DNA of 64,000 bases from Geothrix sp. 21YS21S-2. GTDB taxonomy: Bacteria; Acidobacteriota; Holophagae; Holophagales; Holophagaceae. Shown piece by piece: positions 42,373 through 51,889 of this stretch. Under the pieces are notes generated by a model. The model was not told the origin of the DNA and searched no databases. It was given only the letters and a program-made list of their open reading frames with translations. The stretch spans positions 4,529,001 through 4,593,000 of the forward strand of contig NZ_CP132910.1 in NCBI RefSeq assembly GCF_030846775.1. The letters are read 5' to 3'. A program made the position numbers and the translations under genes. Every line of letters begins with the position of its first letter. Within the stretch, counting starts at the first letter, position 1.

Positions 42373-44514
42373 ATGCGTTCGACGATGCGATGGTATCAGA
42401 CGCTGGCCTGGAAGTTCTTCCTGCGCCAGGCCGCGACGATCCTCGTGCTGGTCTCGGCGATGCTCTGGGTCGCCTACTACCAGGCGGGACGTTCCGCGCG
42501 GGATTCCGCCAGCGCCAGCCTCGTGGCCTACAGCCAGGTCCTGGAGCGGTTCCTGGCCCAGCAGGGCAGGGTCCTGGACGCGGGGCTGGAAGTGTTCACC
42601 CAGTACTCGGGCAACGTCTCCATCATCGAGACGGTGCTCAAGACCGGCGAGACGGGGAGCCTCGGGGACACGCTGGTGGACAACCTGCCGCGCCTGGGCG
42701 CCAGCCTCGCGATCGTGGTGAGGCCCGGCGGCACCCTGCTGGTCTCCACCGCAACCGGGGCCCCCACGGAATTCCAGGACGTGGGCGTCCTCCAGATGGC
42801 CCTGAACCCGGACGAGGCGCGCAATGCCGGGCACCCCGGCCCCTCCTACCGCGGCTTCCTGGACGTGCCCTGGGGGCCCCGGCCCGGCGTCTACCACGTC
42901 GTGGCCCGCACCCTGCGGTCCCCGGGGGGCGCCCTGCTGGGGGCCATGCTGGTGGGCAACCCCCTGGACGCCCAGGCCGCCACCGAGATCCGCGCCGAGA
43001 CGATCGCGGCGCCCCGGAAGGGCGTGCCCGCGGCCCAGGTGGCCCTGCTCAGCCATTTCCGGACCCTCGGTTCCACGCTGGCGCAGGCCGATCCCCTGGA
43101 CCGCCTCCTGGCGCGGGAACCCTCCTTCCTCTCGGCGCGCGCGGGCATCCTCGACGCCCGGCGGTCCCCGGTGCTGCCGCTGGTCCTGGACGGGCGCAGC
43201 TACCTGGGGATGATCTCCCCCATCCGGGGCGTCAACGCCCTGGACCTGGAGATGGCCTCGGCCCTGCTCCTGCCCACGGAGCCGCTGCTGGCGCCCTTCC
43301 GGACCCTGCAGCGGGCCATCCTGGTCGGGGGGGTGGCCGGCATCCTCCTGGCCCTGTGGCTGGGCCTGCGCTCCGCCCGCAGCGTCACCGCGCCGCTCCA
43401 GGCCCTGGCCTCGGCCGCGGGGGCGCTGGCGGAGGGCCACATGCCCGACATGCTGCCCCTGGTGCCGTCCCCGGACGAAGTGGGCGTCCTGACCCGCACG
43501 TTCCGGTCCATGCTCGCCGAGCTGAGGGCCAAGGACGACCTGCTGGGGCTCCTGGCCTCGGCGGGCCAGGCCGCGGACACCGCCTTTCCGGGGGCGCCGG
43601 CGGCGGAGGAGACCCGGGCCCTGGTGATCCCTCCCCGGGACGACGACGAGCCCCTGCCGCCCGCGCTCCGGGTGGGAGGGATCTTCGCCGGCCGCTACCG
43701 GGTGGACGGCGTGCTCGGCCGGGGCAGCATGGGCGTGGTCCTGAAGGTGTGGGACCTGCACCTGGAGGAGGACGTGGCCCTCAAGGTGGTGCGCGGGACG
43801 CTGGCCGCGGACCCGGGGTTCCTGGACCAGCTCAAGCAGGAGATCCGCCTGGCCCGGCGGATCACCCACCGGTTCGTGATGCGGACCCACGACTTCGGGG
43901 AGAGCGGCGGGGTGCCCTACGTCACCATGGAATACCTGAAGGGCGTGACCCTCCAGGGCCTCATGGACGGCCGGGGGCGCCTCCCGATGCCCCTGGTGCT
44001 GCGCATCGCGCGCCAGGTGGCGGAGGGCCTCGAGGCCGCCCACGCCGCCCAGGTCGTCCACCGGGACATCAAGCCCATGAACGTGCTCTTCGACGTGCGG
44101 GGCGACGCCAAGATCATGGATTTCGGACTGGCCGCGCCGGCCCGGGGCGGCGCCGCCCAGGGGGGCCAGACCGTGGGCACGCCGCGCTACATGTCGCCCG
44201 AACAGATCCGGGGCGAGCGGGTCGATGCCCGCTGCGACCTGTATTCCCTGGGCGTCATGCTGTTCGAGCTGTGCGCGGGCTTCCCGCCCTACGGCGAAAC
44301 CCGGGTTCCGGACCTCCTGAACCAGCACCTGGAGGCCCCGGTGCCCCTGCTGTCCGCCGTCTGCCCCGAGGCCCCGGAGGAGCTGTCCGCCCTGGCGGCG
44401 AGGCTCATGGCCAAGCGCAGCGAGGACCGCCCCCAGACCGCCGCGGAGGTGGTGGAGATCCTGAAGCTCATCTCCGCGGGGGCCAACGCCAGCCTCCAGC
44501 GCAGCGGCCGCTGA
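42373..44514 (+). CDS. Transmembrane Ser/Thr protein kinase with extracytoplasmic Cache-like sensor and HAMP
   Basis: This 713-residue protein has TM1 (about 20-38), a periplasmic region of about 270 residues resembling a double Cache domain, and TM2 (about 313-335). HAMP-like RSVTAPLQALASAAGALAEG and a linker follow, then a Hanks-type kinase (about 443-710). Catalytic residues are present: glycine loop GRGSMG, K471, HRDIKPMN with H563 and D565, and DFG D583, then GTPRYMSPEQ. In common Hanks kinases the sensor is C-terminal and outside; here it is N-terminal, as in chemoreceptors and histidine kinases. A propeller-type histidine kinase follows after 35 bp, and a cupredoxin gene is divergent. 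Confidence 0.92.
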   Translation: MRSTMRWYQTLAWKFFLRQAATILVLVSAMLWVAYYQAGRSARDSASASLVAYSQVLERFLAQQGRVLDAGLEVFTQYSGNVSIIETVLKTGETGSLGDTLVDNLPRLGASLAIVVRPGGTLLVSTATGAPTEFQDVGVLQMALNPDEARNAGHPGPSYRGFLDVPWGPRPGVYHVVARTLRSPGGALLGAMLVGNPLDAQAATEIRAETIAAPRKGVPAAQVALLSHFRTLGSTLAQADPLDRLLAREPSFLSARAGILDARRSPVLPLVLDGRSYLGMISPIRGVNALDLEMASALLLPTEPLLAPFRTLQRAILVGGVAGILLALWLGLRSARSVTAPLQALASAAGALAEGHMPDMLPLVPSPDEVGVLTRTFRSMLAELRAKDDLLGLLASAGQAADTAFPGAPAAEETRALVIPPRDDDEPLPPALRVGGIFAGRYRVDGVLGRGSMGVVLKVWDLHLEEDVALKVVRGTLAADPGFLDQLKQEIRLARRITHRFVMRTHDFGESGGVPYVTMEYLKGVTLQGLMDGRGRLPMPLVLRIARQVAEGLEAAHAAQVVHRDIKPMNVLFDVRGDAKIMDFGLAAPARGGAAQGGQTVGTPRYMSPEQIRGERVDARCDLYSLGVMLFELCAGFPPYGETRVPDLLNQHLEAPVPLLSAVCPEAPEELSALAARLMAKRSEDRPQTAAEVVEILKLISAGANASLQRSGR

Positions 44515-44549
44515 GCCCTGGTAGGCTTGAGGGACCGGACCCCTCCCCC

Positions 44550-47500
44550 ATGACGCGATCCCTCCTGGCAGCCTGCATGACCTTCGCGCTCGCCCTGGGC
44601 GGGCTCGGCGCGGACGTTCCCAGGGAGGCGGGCACGCCCTTCCTGCGTTCCTTCTCCCCCGGCGAGGCCGGGGGTTCCCATCCCCAGAACTGGGCCTTCG
44701 CGCAGGGCCCCGGAGGGCTCATCTACGTGGGGAACGGCCTGGGGGTGCTGGAGTACGACGGCGTGAAGTGGCGGCTCCTGGAGGCGGGCGGCACGGTACG
44801 CGCCCTGGCCTGGGGCCCGGACGGGAAACTCTACGTGGGCGGGGAAGGCGGCGAGACCGGGTGCATGGAGCCCGGCGTCACCGGAAGCCGCTACGTCTCC
44901 TTCGGCAAGCCCGAGGGGGCGTTCTCCGCGGTCCGCGGCATCCACCTGCTCCCCCAGGGCCTGTTCTTCGCCACCCGGGAGGGGCTCCTGCGCCGCGAGG
45001 GAGGCCGGACCTCGAGCCTCGTGGTGCCCGGCGGCGTCTGGAAGACCTTTTCCGTCGCGGGGCGGCTCTACCTCCAGGACCTGGCCGGGGACCTGTTCCT
45101 GTGGAGCGGAGAGGGGCTCCGGCCCGTGCCCGGCGCCGGCGCCCTGAAGGCCTTCCGCATCGCCTTCATGCTGCCCCTCGAAGGCCCGGACCTTCTCGTG
45201 GGCACCCGGGACCACGGGCTCTTCCGGTTCGACGGCCGGGTCCCGAGGCCCTTCATGACCGAGGTCGACGCCCTGCTGAGGCCCGGGCAGGTCTACAGCG
45301 GCACGCGCCTGGCCGACGGCGGTCTCGCCGTGGCCACCGTGAAGGCCGGGGCCTTCATCCTGGACCCCTCGGGCAGGCTGCGCTTCCATCTGGACCAGGC
45401 CTCGGGCCTGCGGGACGATACGGTCTACCAGGCCTTCCAGGACACCCAGTGGGGGATCTGGCTGGGGCTTAACAACGGCCTGGCCCGCATGGAGTGGCCG
45501 GTCCTGACCCGCTTCGACGAGCGCGCCGGTCTCCGGAGCTTCCCGTGGTCCATGGTGCGCCACAAGGGCGTCCTCTACGCCGCCACGGGGCAGGGGATCT
45601 CGTACCTCGACCCCCGCGGGCTGGCGCCGCGGTTCAGGGACGTCGCGGGCGTGGAGGGCCAGTGCCTCGCGTTGGCCGCGGCGGGCGACGACCTCCTGGC
45701 GGTCTGCAGCCAGCAGGGGGTCCTGGAGGTGCGGGAGGGCCGCGCGAAGGTCATCGCCCGGGGGATCCCGTTCCCGGCGTGCCTCCTGGCGTCCAGGGCC
45801 GATCCCTCGCGGGTCTTCATAGGCGGCCCGGCGGGCGTCGCCTCCATCCGGAGGAAGGCCGGCGGCGCCTGGACGGAGGAGGGCCTGGTCCCGGGCACGC
45901 AGGAGGACATCTTCGCCATGGCGGAGCCCGAGCCGGGCGTCGTCTGGGCCTCGAGCCGGTCCCGGGGGCTGCTCCGGATGACGTTCCCGCCCGGCGGGGG
46001 CCCCCCGGCACTGGCCCGGTTCGGCACCGCCCAGGGGCTTCCGGTGGACCGGTTCCTCTGGCTTTCGGACGTGGGGGGACGGCTCCTGGTGGGCACCTCC
46101 GCGGGCGTCTTCGCCCTCGACGGGGCCCAGGCGCGGTTCGTGCCGGAACCCGCCCTGGGCGCCCTCTTCCCCGAAGGGCCCCGTTCCGTCGAATTCCTGC
46201 GCCCCGGACCCGGCGGCCGCATCTGGATGCAGACCACGGACCGGGAGCGCAACGTCAAGGAGGCCGGCGCCGCCGTTCCGGACGGCCGCGGCGGCTACTC
46301 CTGGGAGGCGGCCCCCTTCCGGCGCTTCGCGGGGACCGACCTGGCCGAGATCCACCCCGGCGCCGACGGCGTGGTGTGGTTCTCGGGGCCCGACGGCCTC
46401 CTCCGGTACGACCCCGGCGTGGCCACCGGTTCCCGTGAGGGCCTGCGGGTGCGCCTGCGCCAGGTGCAGGGGGGCGACGGCGGGACCCTGGCCGGAACCG
46501 CCCCCCGGGTCCCCTACCGGAACCGGTCCCTTCGCTTCACCTTCGCCCTGCCCAGCTTCGACCGGGAGTCCGCCAACCGCTACCAGGTGCGCCTGGAGGG
46601 CTACGACCGGGACTGGTCCCCCTGGAGCGCGGCCCCGTTCAAGGAGTACACGAATCTCGCCGAGGGCGGCTACCGGTTCCGGGTGCGGGCCCGGGACGTC
46701 TACGGGATGGTGGGCCCCGAGGAGACCTTCCGGTTCCAGGTGCTGCCCCCGTGGTTCCGGACCTGGTGGGCCTACGCCGGCTTCCTGGGCTCCGCGTCCC
46801 TGGCGTTGTACCTGGCGTTGCGCGCACGCACCCGTTTCCTGCTCCGGCAGAACCAGGCCCTGTCCCTGCGCGTGGACGCCGCCACGGCGGAGCTGGTGCT
46901 GCGCAACCAGGAGCTCCACGGCCTGAACGCCCAGCTGAGCGATCTGAACGAGCAGAAGAACCAGCTCTTCGGCATCGCCTCCCACGACCTGCGCAATCCG
47001 CTCAATTCCATCGTGCTCTCCTCGGAGCTCCTGGAGGAGGAGATGGACCCGGGCCAGGTGAGGGAGATCTCGCGCCGGATCCGGGCCGAGGGCATGCGCA
47101 TGAGCGAACTCCTGGGCCGGTTCCTGGACTACGCGGCCATCGAGGCCGGCACCGTGAGGCCCGAGCCCGAGAGGTTCCCCCTGGCCCTGCTCTCGGCGCA
47201 CGTGGCCGCGCGGTTCGGTCCGGTGGCGGGCCGCAAGGGCATCGTCCTCCGGGTGGATCCGCCCGCCGACCATGAAGCCCATGCGGACCTGCGGTTCACC
47301 AAGGGGATCCTGGACAACCTCCTGTCCAATGCCATCAAGTTCTCCCGGCCCGGCACCACCGTGACCATGCGGGCCGAGGCCGACGGCGAGGGCGCGCTGC
47401 TGACCGTGGGCGACCAGGGCCCTGGATTCACCCCGGAGGACCTGGAGAAGGCCTTCCACCGCTTCACCCGGCTCAGCGCGCGCCCCACCGGAGGGGAGCA

Positions 47501-47639
47501 CTCCTCGGGCCTGGGGCTCTCCATCGTCAAGCACATGGCCGACGCCATGGGGGCCCGGCTGGAGCTCGAGACCGCCCCGGGCCAGGGGGCGACCTTCAGG
47601 GTGTACCTGGCCGGTCCAGCCGGTCCATCAGGGCCGTGA
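44550..47639 (+). CDS. Two-component sensor histidine kinase with periplasmic propeller and Y_Y_Y domain
   Basis: This 1029-residue kinase has a signal peptide, then about 650 residues of Reg_prop-like beta-propeller repeats (for example GLRDDTVYQAFQDTQWGIWL). A Y_Y_Y domain (YRFRVRARDVYGMVGPEETF) and one membrane segment (about 745-765) follow. A coiled coil, DHp with H812 in SHDLRNPLNS and an HATPase domain (NLLSNAIKF, DQGPGFT, GLGLSIV) complete it. No receiver or DNA-binding domain is attached, unlike HTCS proteins of Bacteroidetes. It follows the Ser/Thr kinase gene by 35 bp. Its last 44 bases overlap the end of the convergent decarboxylase gene. Confidence 0.92.
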   Translation: MTRSLLAACMTFALALGGLGADVPREAGTPFLRSFSPGEAGGSHPQNWAFAQGPGGLIYVGNGLGVLEYDGVKWRLLEAGGTVRALAWGPDGKLYVGGEGGETGCMEPGVTGSRYVSFGKPEGAFSAVRGIHLLPQGLFFATREGLLRREGGRTSSLVVPGGVWKTFSVAGRLYLQDLAGDLFLWSGEGLRPVPGAGALKAFRIAFMLPLEGPDLLVGTRDHGLFRFDGRVPRPFMTEVDALLRPGQVYSGTRLADGGLAVATVKAGAFILDPSGRLRFHLDQASGLRDDTVYQAFQDTQWGIWLGLNNGLARMEWPVLTRFDERAGLRSFPWSMVRHKGVLYAATGQGISYLDPRGLAPRFRDVAGVEGQCLALAAAGDDLLAVCSQQGVLEVREGRAKVIARGIPFPACLLASRADPSRVFIGGPAGVASIRRKAGGAWTEEGLVPGTQEDIFAMAEPEPGVVWASSRSRGLLRMTFPPGGGPPALARFGTAQGLPVDRFLWLSDVGGRLLVGTSAGVFALDGAQARFVPEPALGALFPEGPRSVEFLRPGPGGRIWMQTTDRERNVKEAGAAVPDGRGGYSWEAAPFRRFAGTDLAEIHPGADGVVWFSGPDGLLRYDPGVATGSREGLRVRLRQVQGGDGGTLAGTAPRVPYRNRSLRFTFALPSFDRESANRYQVRLEGYDRDWSPWSAAPFKEYTNLAEGGYRFRVRARDVYGMVGPEETFRFQVLPPWFRTWWAYAGFLGSASLALYLALRARTRFLLRQNQALSLRVDAATAELVLRNQELHGLNAQLSDLNEQKNQLFGIASHDLRNPLNSIVLSSELLEEEMDPGQVREISRRIRAEGMRMSELLGRFLDYAAIEAGTVRPEPERFPLALLSAHVAARFGPVAGRKGIVLRVDPPADHEAHADLRFTKGILDNLLSNAIKFSRPGTTVTMRAEADGEGALLTVGDQGPGFTPEDLEKAFHRFTRLSARPTGGEHSSGLGLSIVKHMADAMGARLELETAPGQGATFRVYLAGPAGPSGP

Positions 47640-49005
47640 GGTCGTCCCGCGTGGTGAGCGGGTTGATGAGGGTCGTGCGCAGCCAGGTGCGGCCCCGCAG
47701 CTGGGTCTTCACCAGATGGAAGGAGCCCTCGCGGACGATGGCCTCCCGTGCGGCGGACTGGAAGGCGTCGCCTCCGCCCCCGGCCCGGAAGCAGACGATG
47801 TTGCCCTCGGGGCGCACCGCAAGTTCCCAGCCGGGCCGCGCCTCGATGGCATCGGCGAACCAGGAGGCCAGGTCCACCCGGGATTCGAGGTACCGGGCGA
47901 AGTAGTCGGTGCCGAGCACCTGCAGGGCCACGTAGAGGTCCAGGCTCAGGAAGCGCTTGGTGCACTCGAGGGTGCGGTGGGCGAGGTTGTACCACTCCTG
48001 GCGGGCGCTGCGGTCGAAGAGGTACGAGGCCTGCTGGCTGAAGGTCTCGAACGAGTGGCCCTCGTCCCGGAACAGCACGGCCGTGGCCAGGGAAGGCATC
48101 ATCAGCATCTTGTGGGCGTCGATGACCAGGCTGTGGGCGCGCCCGATGCCCGCGAGCCGCGGACGAAGGCGGTCCGATACCAGGAAGGCGCCGCTGTGGG
48201 CGCCGTCCACATGGAACCAGACGCCCCGCGCCTCGCAGATGGCCGCGATGTCCTCCAGCGGGTCGATGGCCCCGGTGGCGGTGGATCCCGCGCTGCCCAC
48301 GACCGCCAGCACCCTCCGGCCCCGGGCTTCGGCCTCGTCCAGGGCCGCCTCCAGGGCTTCGGGGCGCATGCGGAAGCGTTCGTCGGTGGGCACCGCGATG
48401 ACGTTCCTCCCGCCCAGGCCCAGCACCTGGGCCGAGCGGCGCACGGAATAGTGGGTCTGGTCCGAGGCCAGCAGGCACAGGTCCATGGGGGCCCGGTAGC
48501 CCTCCTCCCACACGTCGTAGGGCGTGGAGGCCTGGCGCGCCGCGAGCAGCGCCGTGAGGTTGCCCGCGCTGCCGCCGTGGGTGAGGACGCCCCCGGCCCG
48601 GGCCGGATCGTAGCCCGCGAGGCCCGAGAACCACTGGACGAGGCTCCGCTCCATGGCGGTCGAGACCGGTCCCATTTCGTACACCGCGGTGCCGTTGTTC
48701 AGGAGGTCCGCGACCATGCCCAGGAGGGCGGTGAGGGGCAGGGGGGCCGAGCACTGATGGCCCACGTAGCGAGGATGCTGCAGATGGTGGGAGCCCTCCA
48801 GCACCCGGGCGATGAGGTGCATGGGATCGGCCCCGCCTCCGCGGGTGAAGTCCGCGGGCCAGGCCCGGAGGGACTCCGGGGGCTCCCGCCAGGGCAGCAC
48901 CGGCGGCGTCCCTCCCTGGACCTGGGCGAGGTGGTCGGCCAGGGCATCCACGGCGCGGTGGCCGAGCGCGCGAAAGGTTTCCGGATCGTAGGCGTTGTCG
49001 GGCAT
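47596..49005 (-). CDS. Group II PLP-dependent amino acid decarboxylase (aromatic/glutamate type)
   Basis: This 469-residue enzyme has the group II decarboxylase fold: LTHGGSAGNLTALLAAR, FHVDGAHSGAFL with PLP-contacting D267, and the Schiff-base lysine K299 in VIDAHKMLMMP. HPRYVGHQCSAPLP matches the substrate-side N-terminal region. It converts an L-amino acid to the amine; specificity among aromatic, glutamate, aspartate or diaminobutyrate substrates is not clear. ATG 49005 is the family-typical start. It diverges from an MFS gene 70 bp away. Its conserved C-terminus (LTALMDRLD) is encoded opposite the last codons of the histidine kinase. Confidence 0.9.
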   Translation of the reverse strand: MPDNAYDPETFRALGHRAVDALADHLAQVQGGTPPVLPWREPPESLRAWPADFTRGGGADPMHLIARVLEGSHHLQHPRYVGHQCSAPLPLTALLGMVADLLNNGTAVYEMGPVSTAMERSLVQWFSGLAGYDPARAGGVLTHGGSAGNLTALLAARQASTPYDVWEEGYRAPMDLCLLASDQTHYSVRRSAQVLGLGGRNVIAVPTDERFRMRPEALEAALDEAEARGRRVLAVVGSAGSTATGAIDPLEDIAAICEARGVWFHVDGAHSGAFLVSDRLRPRLAGIGRAHSLVIDAHKMLMMPSLATAVLFRDEGHSFETFSQQASYLFDRSARQEWYNLAHRTLECTKRFLSLDLYVALQVLGTDYFARYLESRVDLASWFADAIEARPGWELAVRPEGNIVCFRAGGGGDAFQSAAREAIVREGSFHLVKTQLRGRTWLRTTLINPLTTRDDLTALMDRLDRPGTP

Positions 49006-49075
49006 GGGTCCATCCTGCCACCTCCAGGATCGAACCGACAGGCCCCTCGGGCCACTCAGGGCGGAGGGGGTGCGC

Positions 49076-50227
49076 TTGAACCTGCGGATGGCGGCGCTGC
49101 TCATGGCCTTCCTGGTGATGGGCTTCGGGGACCTGAGGGGCAGCTTCCTGGGAATCGCCCGGGAGGTCTTCGGCATCTCCGCGGCCCAGGGGGCCCTGAT
49201 CCCCCTGGCCGGCGCCTCGGCCTTCGCCCTGTGTGCGCTGCCCGTGGGGCTCCTTGCCACCCGGAAGGGCAAGCGCTTCGTCCTCCAGGCCGGCCTGCTG
49301 CTTACCGCCGCCGCCCATGCCCTTCCCTGGGTCGTGCTGTCCCGCTATGAGCACCTTCTGGCCGCCATCTTCCTCATCGGCGTGGGGATGACGTTCCTGC
49401 TGGTGGCGGGCAATCCGCTGCTGCGGGATGTGACCGAACCCGCCCGCTATTCCCGGAACCTCACCTTCGCCCAGTTCTTCAAGAGCCTGGGCTCCATCGC
49501 GGGACCCTGCCTGCTGCCCCCGGTCGTGGCCCTCGGGCTCACCTGGAAGGGCGTCTTTCCGGTCTTCGCCCTGGCCTCGCTTGCCGTGTGGGCGGTCATC
49601 ACCTGGGTGCCCTTCCCCGTGACCCCCGCGGAGCGCCCCGCCACCCTGAAGGGCATGCTCGGCCTGCTGGGGGCGCCGCCGCTGCGCTGGAAGGTCCTGG
49701 GCATCTTCCTCCTCTCGGGTTCCGAAATGGGTATGAACAATTTCCTGGCCAGCCACATGGGGCTCACCTTCGGCATGGATATCCAGAAGGAGGCCATCAC
49801 CCTGGGGCAGGGCCTCTTCTGGGTGAGCCAGGGGGCGGGCCGGCTCGTCGGGGCGCTGGTCCTGGCCCGCGTGCCGACCCGGAGGTTCATGCTGACTTGC
49901 GCGGTCGCGTGCCTGGTCGGCCTATGCGGCCTGATCCTGGGTACCCGGGGGGTGGCCATCGCCTCCGTGGCGCTTTGCGGCATGGGCTTCTCGAACATCT
50001 GGCCCTGCCTGTTCGCCCTTTCCCTGGAGGCCCGGCCCGAGCGGTCCTCGGAGATCGGGGGCCTGGCCGTCATGGCCAATGTGGGGGGGGCCGTCCTGCC
50101 GCTCCTCATGGGCTGGGTGACGGACCTCAGCTCGGTGCGCTTTGCCTTCCTGGTCCCCCTGGCGGCCTTGGCCTACGTGGCGGGCCTGGCCCGGGTCAGG
50201 TGCGGAACTTCCGGATGCGCTCCATGA
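49076..50227 (+). CDS. Major facilitator superfamily transporter (FucP/FHS-like)
   Basis: This protein of about 383 residues has roughly twelve membrane segments. [19 protein letters not shown] in TM1 and the Gly-rich [20 protein letters not shown] loop resemble the sugar/FHS branch of MFS. The substrate is unknown. TTG 49076 is spaced 8 nt from GGAGG, whereas GTG 49070 is too close to it and ATG 49088 too far; the start is uncertain by a few codons. It shares a short divergent promoter region with the decarboxylase, so transport of a related substrate or product is possible. Its last 32 bases overlap the convergent chemoreceptor gene. Confidence 0.85.
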   Translation: MNLRMAALLMAFLVMGFGDLRGSFLGIAREVFGISAAQGALIPLAGASAFALCALPVGLLATRKGKRFVLQAGLLLTAAAHALPWVVLSRYEHLLAAIFLIGVGMTFLLVAGNPLLRDVTEPARYSRNLTFAQFFKSLGSIAGPCLLPPVVALGLTWKGVFPVFALASLAVWAVITWVPFPVTPAERPATLKGMLGLLGAPPLRWKVLGIFLLSGSEMGMNNFLASHMGLTFGMDIQKEAITLGQGLFWVSQGAGRLVGALVLARVPTRRFMLTCAVACLVGLCGLILGTRGVAIASVALCGMGFSNIWPCLFALSLEARPERSSEIGGLAVMANVGGAVLPLLMGWVTDLSSVRFAFLVPLAALAYVAGLARVRCGTSGCAP

Positions 50228-51803
50228 GGCCGTCGGCGGATTCGGACTGGTTCTGCGCGGTCTGCGCCACCACGGCCACGGTCCCGCTGAGGGCCTCGGC
50301 GGCCCGGGTGTCCCGGGCCAGACGCTCGACGACCCCCAGGGTCCGGCCCGCCACCTGCCGGCTGGCCTCGGCCTGGGTCTTGAGGGCCGCGTCCAGGTCC
50401 TGGATCCGTCCGGCCATGGTCTCCGTCTGGTCCCCGATGCGCCCCAGGGCCTCGACGATCCCGGCCACGGTGGACTCGCCCTCGGTCACGGTGGTGTCGC
50501 TCTCCTGGATGAGGGCGGAGATCTCCTTGGCCGCGGTGCTGGAGCGCTCGGCCAGCTTGCGCACCTCCTCGGCCACCACGGCGAAGCCCTTGCCCTGGGC
50601 CCCCGCCTTCGCCGCCTCGATGGCCGCGTTGAGGCTCAGGAGGTTGGTCTGCCGGGCGATGTCCTGGATGATGCGGACCGCCGAGGCCATCTTGCCGAAG
50701 CTGCTCCGGATGCCCGCCATGGCCCCGGAGGTGTCGTGGCCGTGCCGGGACCCCTGGGCAGCGGCCTCCAGCGTGGCCCGGGCCTGGCCGCGGGCCTCCT
50801 CGAGGCTGGCGGCCATGCCCTCCAGGGCGGTGGAGAGGCCTCCGATGGCCGCCGAGACCTCCTCGGCATCCCGGCGCCCCGCGTTCATCTCCAGGGAGAG
50901 TTGCTGGGTCTCCCGGGCCATGGACCCCGCGCTGGCCTGGAGCGTGGCCGCCTCCTCGTCCAGCCGGGCCGCCACGGCGCCCAGGTCCCTGACCAGCCCG
51001 CCGAAGGCGCCCACGGCCTGGTTGAAGGCCGTGGCCACGCGGCTCAGGTCGCCCGTGGACGTCTCGGCGGCGCTGACCCGCAGGTCCCCCCTGGAAAGCC
51101 CCTCCATCTGCTCCGTCAGGTTCCCGGCCAGGGAGGTCACGGGGCTGAGCACACGCTTGGCGAAAATCACCCCGTTGGCCAGGGCGACGAGGGTGGCGAT
51201 GGCCGTGAACAGGGCGATGCGGTTGCGGATCCCCGCGTACTCGCGCTGCACGTCGTCGATGTAGACCCCGTTCCCCACCATCCAGCCCCAGGGCAGGAAG
51301 GCCTTCACGTAGGAGATCTTGGGAACGGGGAGGTTCTCCCCCTGCCGGGGCCACAGGTAGGGGACGAACCCGCCCCCCTTGGCCCGGCAAACCGCCACCA
51401 TCTCGTTGAAGAGGAACCGGCCCGACGGATCCTTGCTCTGGCTCAGGTCCGTCCCGTCCAGCTCCGGCTTGTAGGGGTGCATGATCATCCGGGGGGTCAG
51501 GTCGTTGATCCAGAAATACTCGTTCTTGTTGTAGCGCAGGGACTTGATGATGGACATGGCCTGGGTCCTGGCCTGGGCCTGGGTGAGTTCCCCCCGGCCG
51601 GCCCGGGCGTCGAAATCCTGGAGGATCCCGAAGACGCTCTCCACCGCCACCCGGGTGGCGTTCTCCCGGTCCTCGGTCACCTGCTTCTCCACGGTGGGGA
51701 GGACCAGCAGGACGGTCACCAGGACGAGTGGCAGGAGGGACAAGGTCACCACCATCACGGTCTGGCCGAACAGGTTGAGCCTTCGTTTGGATTTCGTGGC
51801 CAT
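50196..51803 (-). CDS. Methyl-accepting chemotaxis protein with single Cache domain
   Basis: This 535-residue chemoreceptor has TM1 (about 12-38) and an sCache_2-type periplasmic domain (about 40-200; [20 protein letters not shown] and [12 protein letters not shown] are typical). TM2 and HAMP follow (about 200-270), then a long helical signalling domain with the hairpin tip around [20 protein letters not shown]. It should signal to CheA/CheW in response to a small ligand, often a carboxylate in this Cache type. No CheB/CheR pentapeptide is at the C-terminus. ATG 51803 follows CGGAG. No che genes are in the window. Confidence 0.94.
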   Translation of the reverse strand: MATKSKRRLNLFGQTVMVVTLSLLPLVLVTVLLVLPTVEKQVTEDRENATRVAVESVFGILQDFDARAGRGELTQAQARTQAMSIIKSLRYNKNEYFWINDLTPRMIMHPYKPELDGTDLSQSKDPSGRFLFNEMVAVCRAKGGGFVPYLWPRQGENLPVPKISYVKAFLPWGWMVGNGVYIDDVQREYAGIRNRIALFTAIATLVALANGVIFAKRVLSPVTSLAGNLTEQMEGLSRGDLRVSAAETSTGDLSRVATAFNQAVGAFGGLVRDLGAVAARLDEEAATLQASAGSMARETQQLSLEMNAGRRDAEEVSAAIGGLSTALEGMAASLEEARGQARATLEAAAQGSRHGHDTSGAMAGIRSSFGKMASAVRIIQDIARQTNLLSLNAAIEAAKAGAQGKGFAVVAEEVRKLAERSSTAAKEISALIQESDTTVTEGESTVAGIVEALGRIGDQTETMAGRIQDLDAALKTQAEASRQVAGRTLGVVERLARDTRAAEALSGTVAVVAQTAQNQSESADGLMERIRKFRT

Positions 51804-51889
51804 GGGGGCTCCGGTCCCCAGGAACAACGGCAGAAACCCGCCTTTTGATTAATTTCGATGGAAACCCCATGAGGATCAATATTTGAAAT

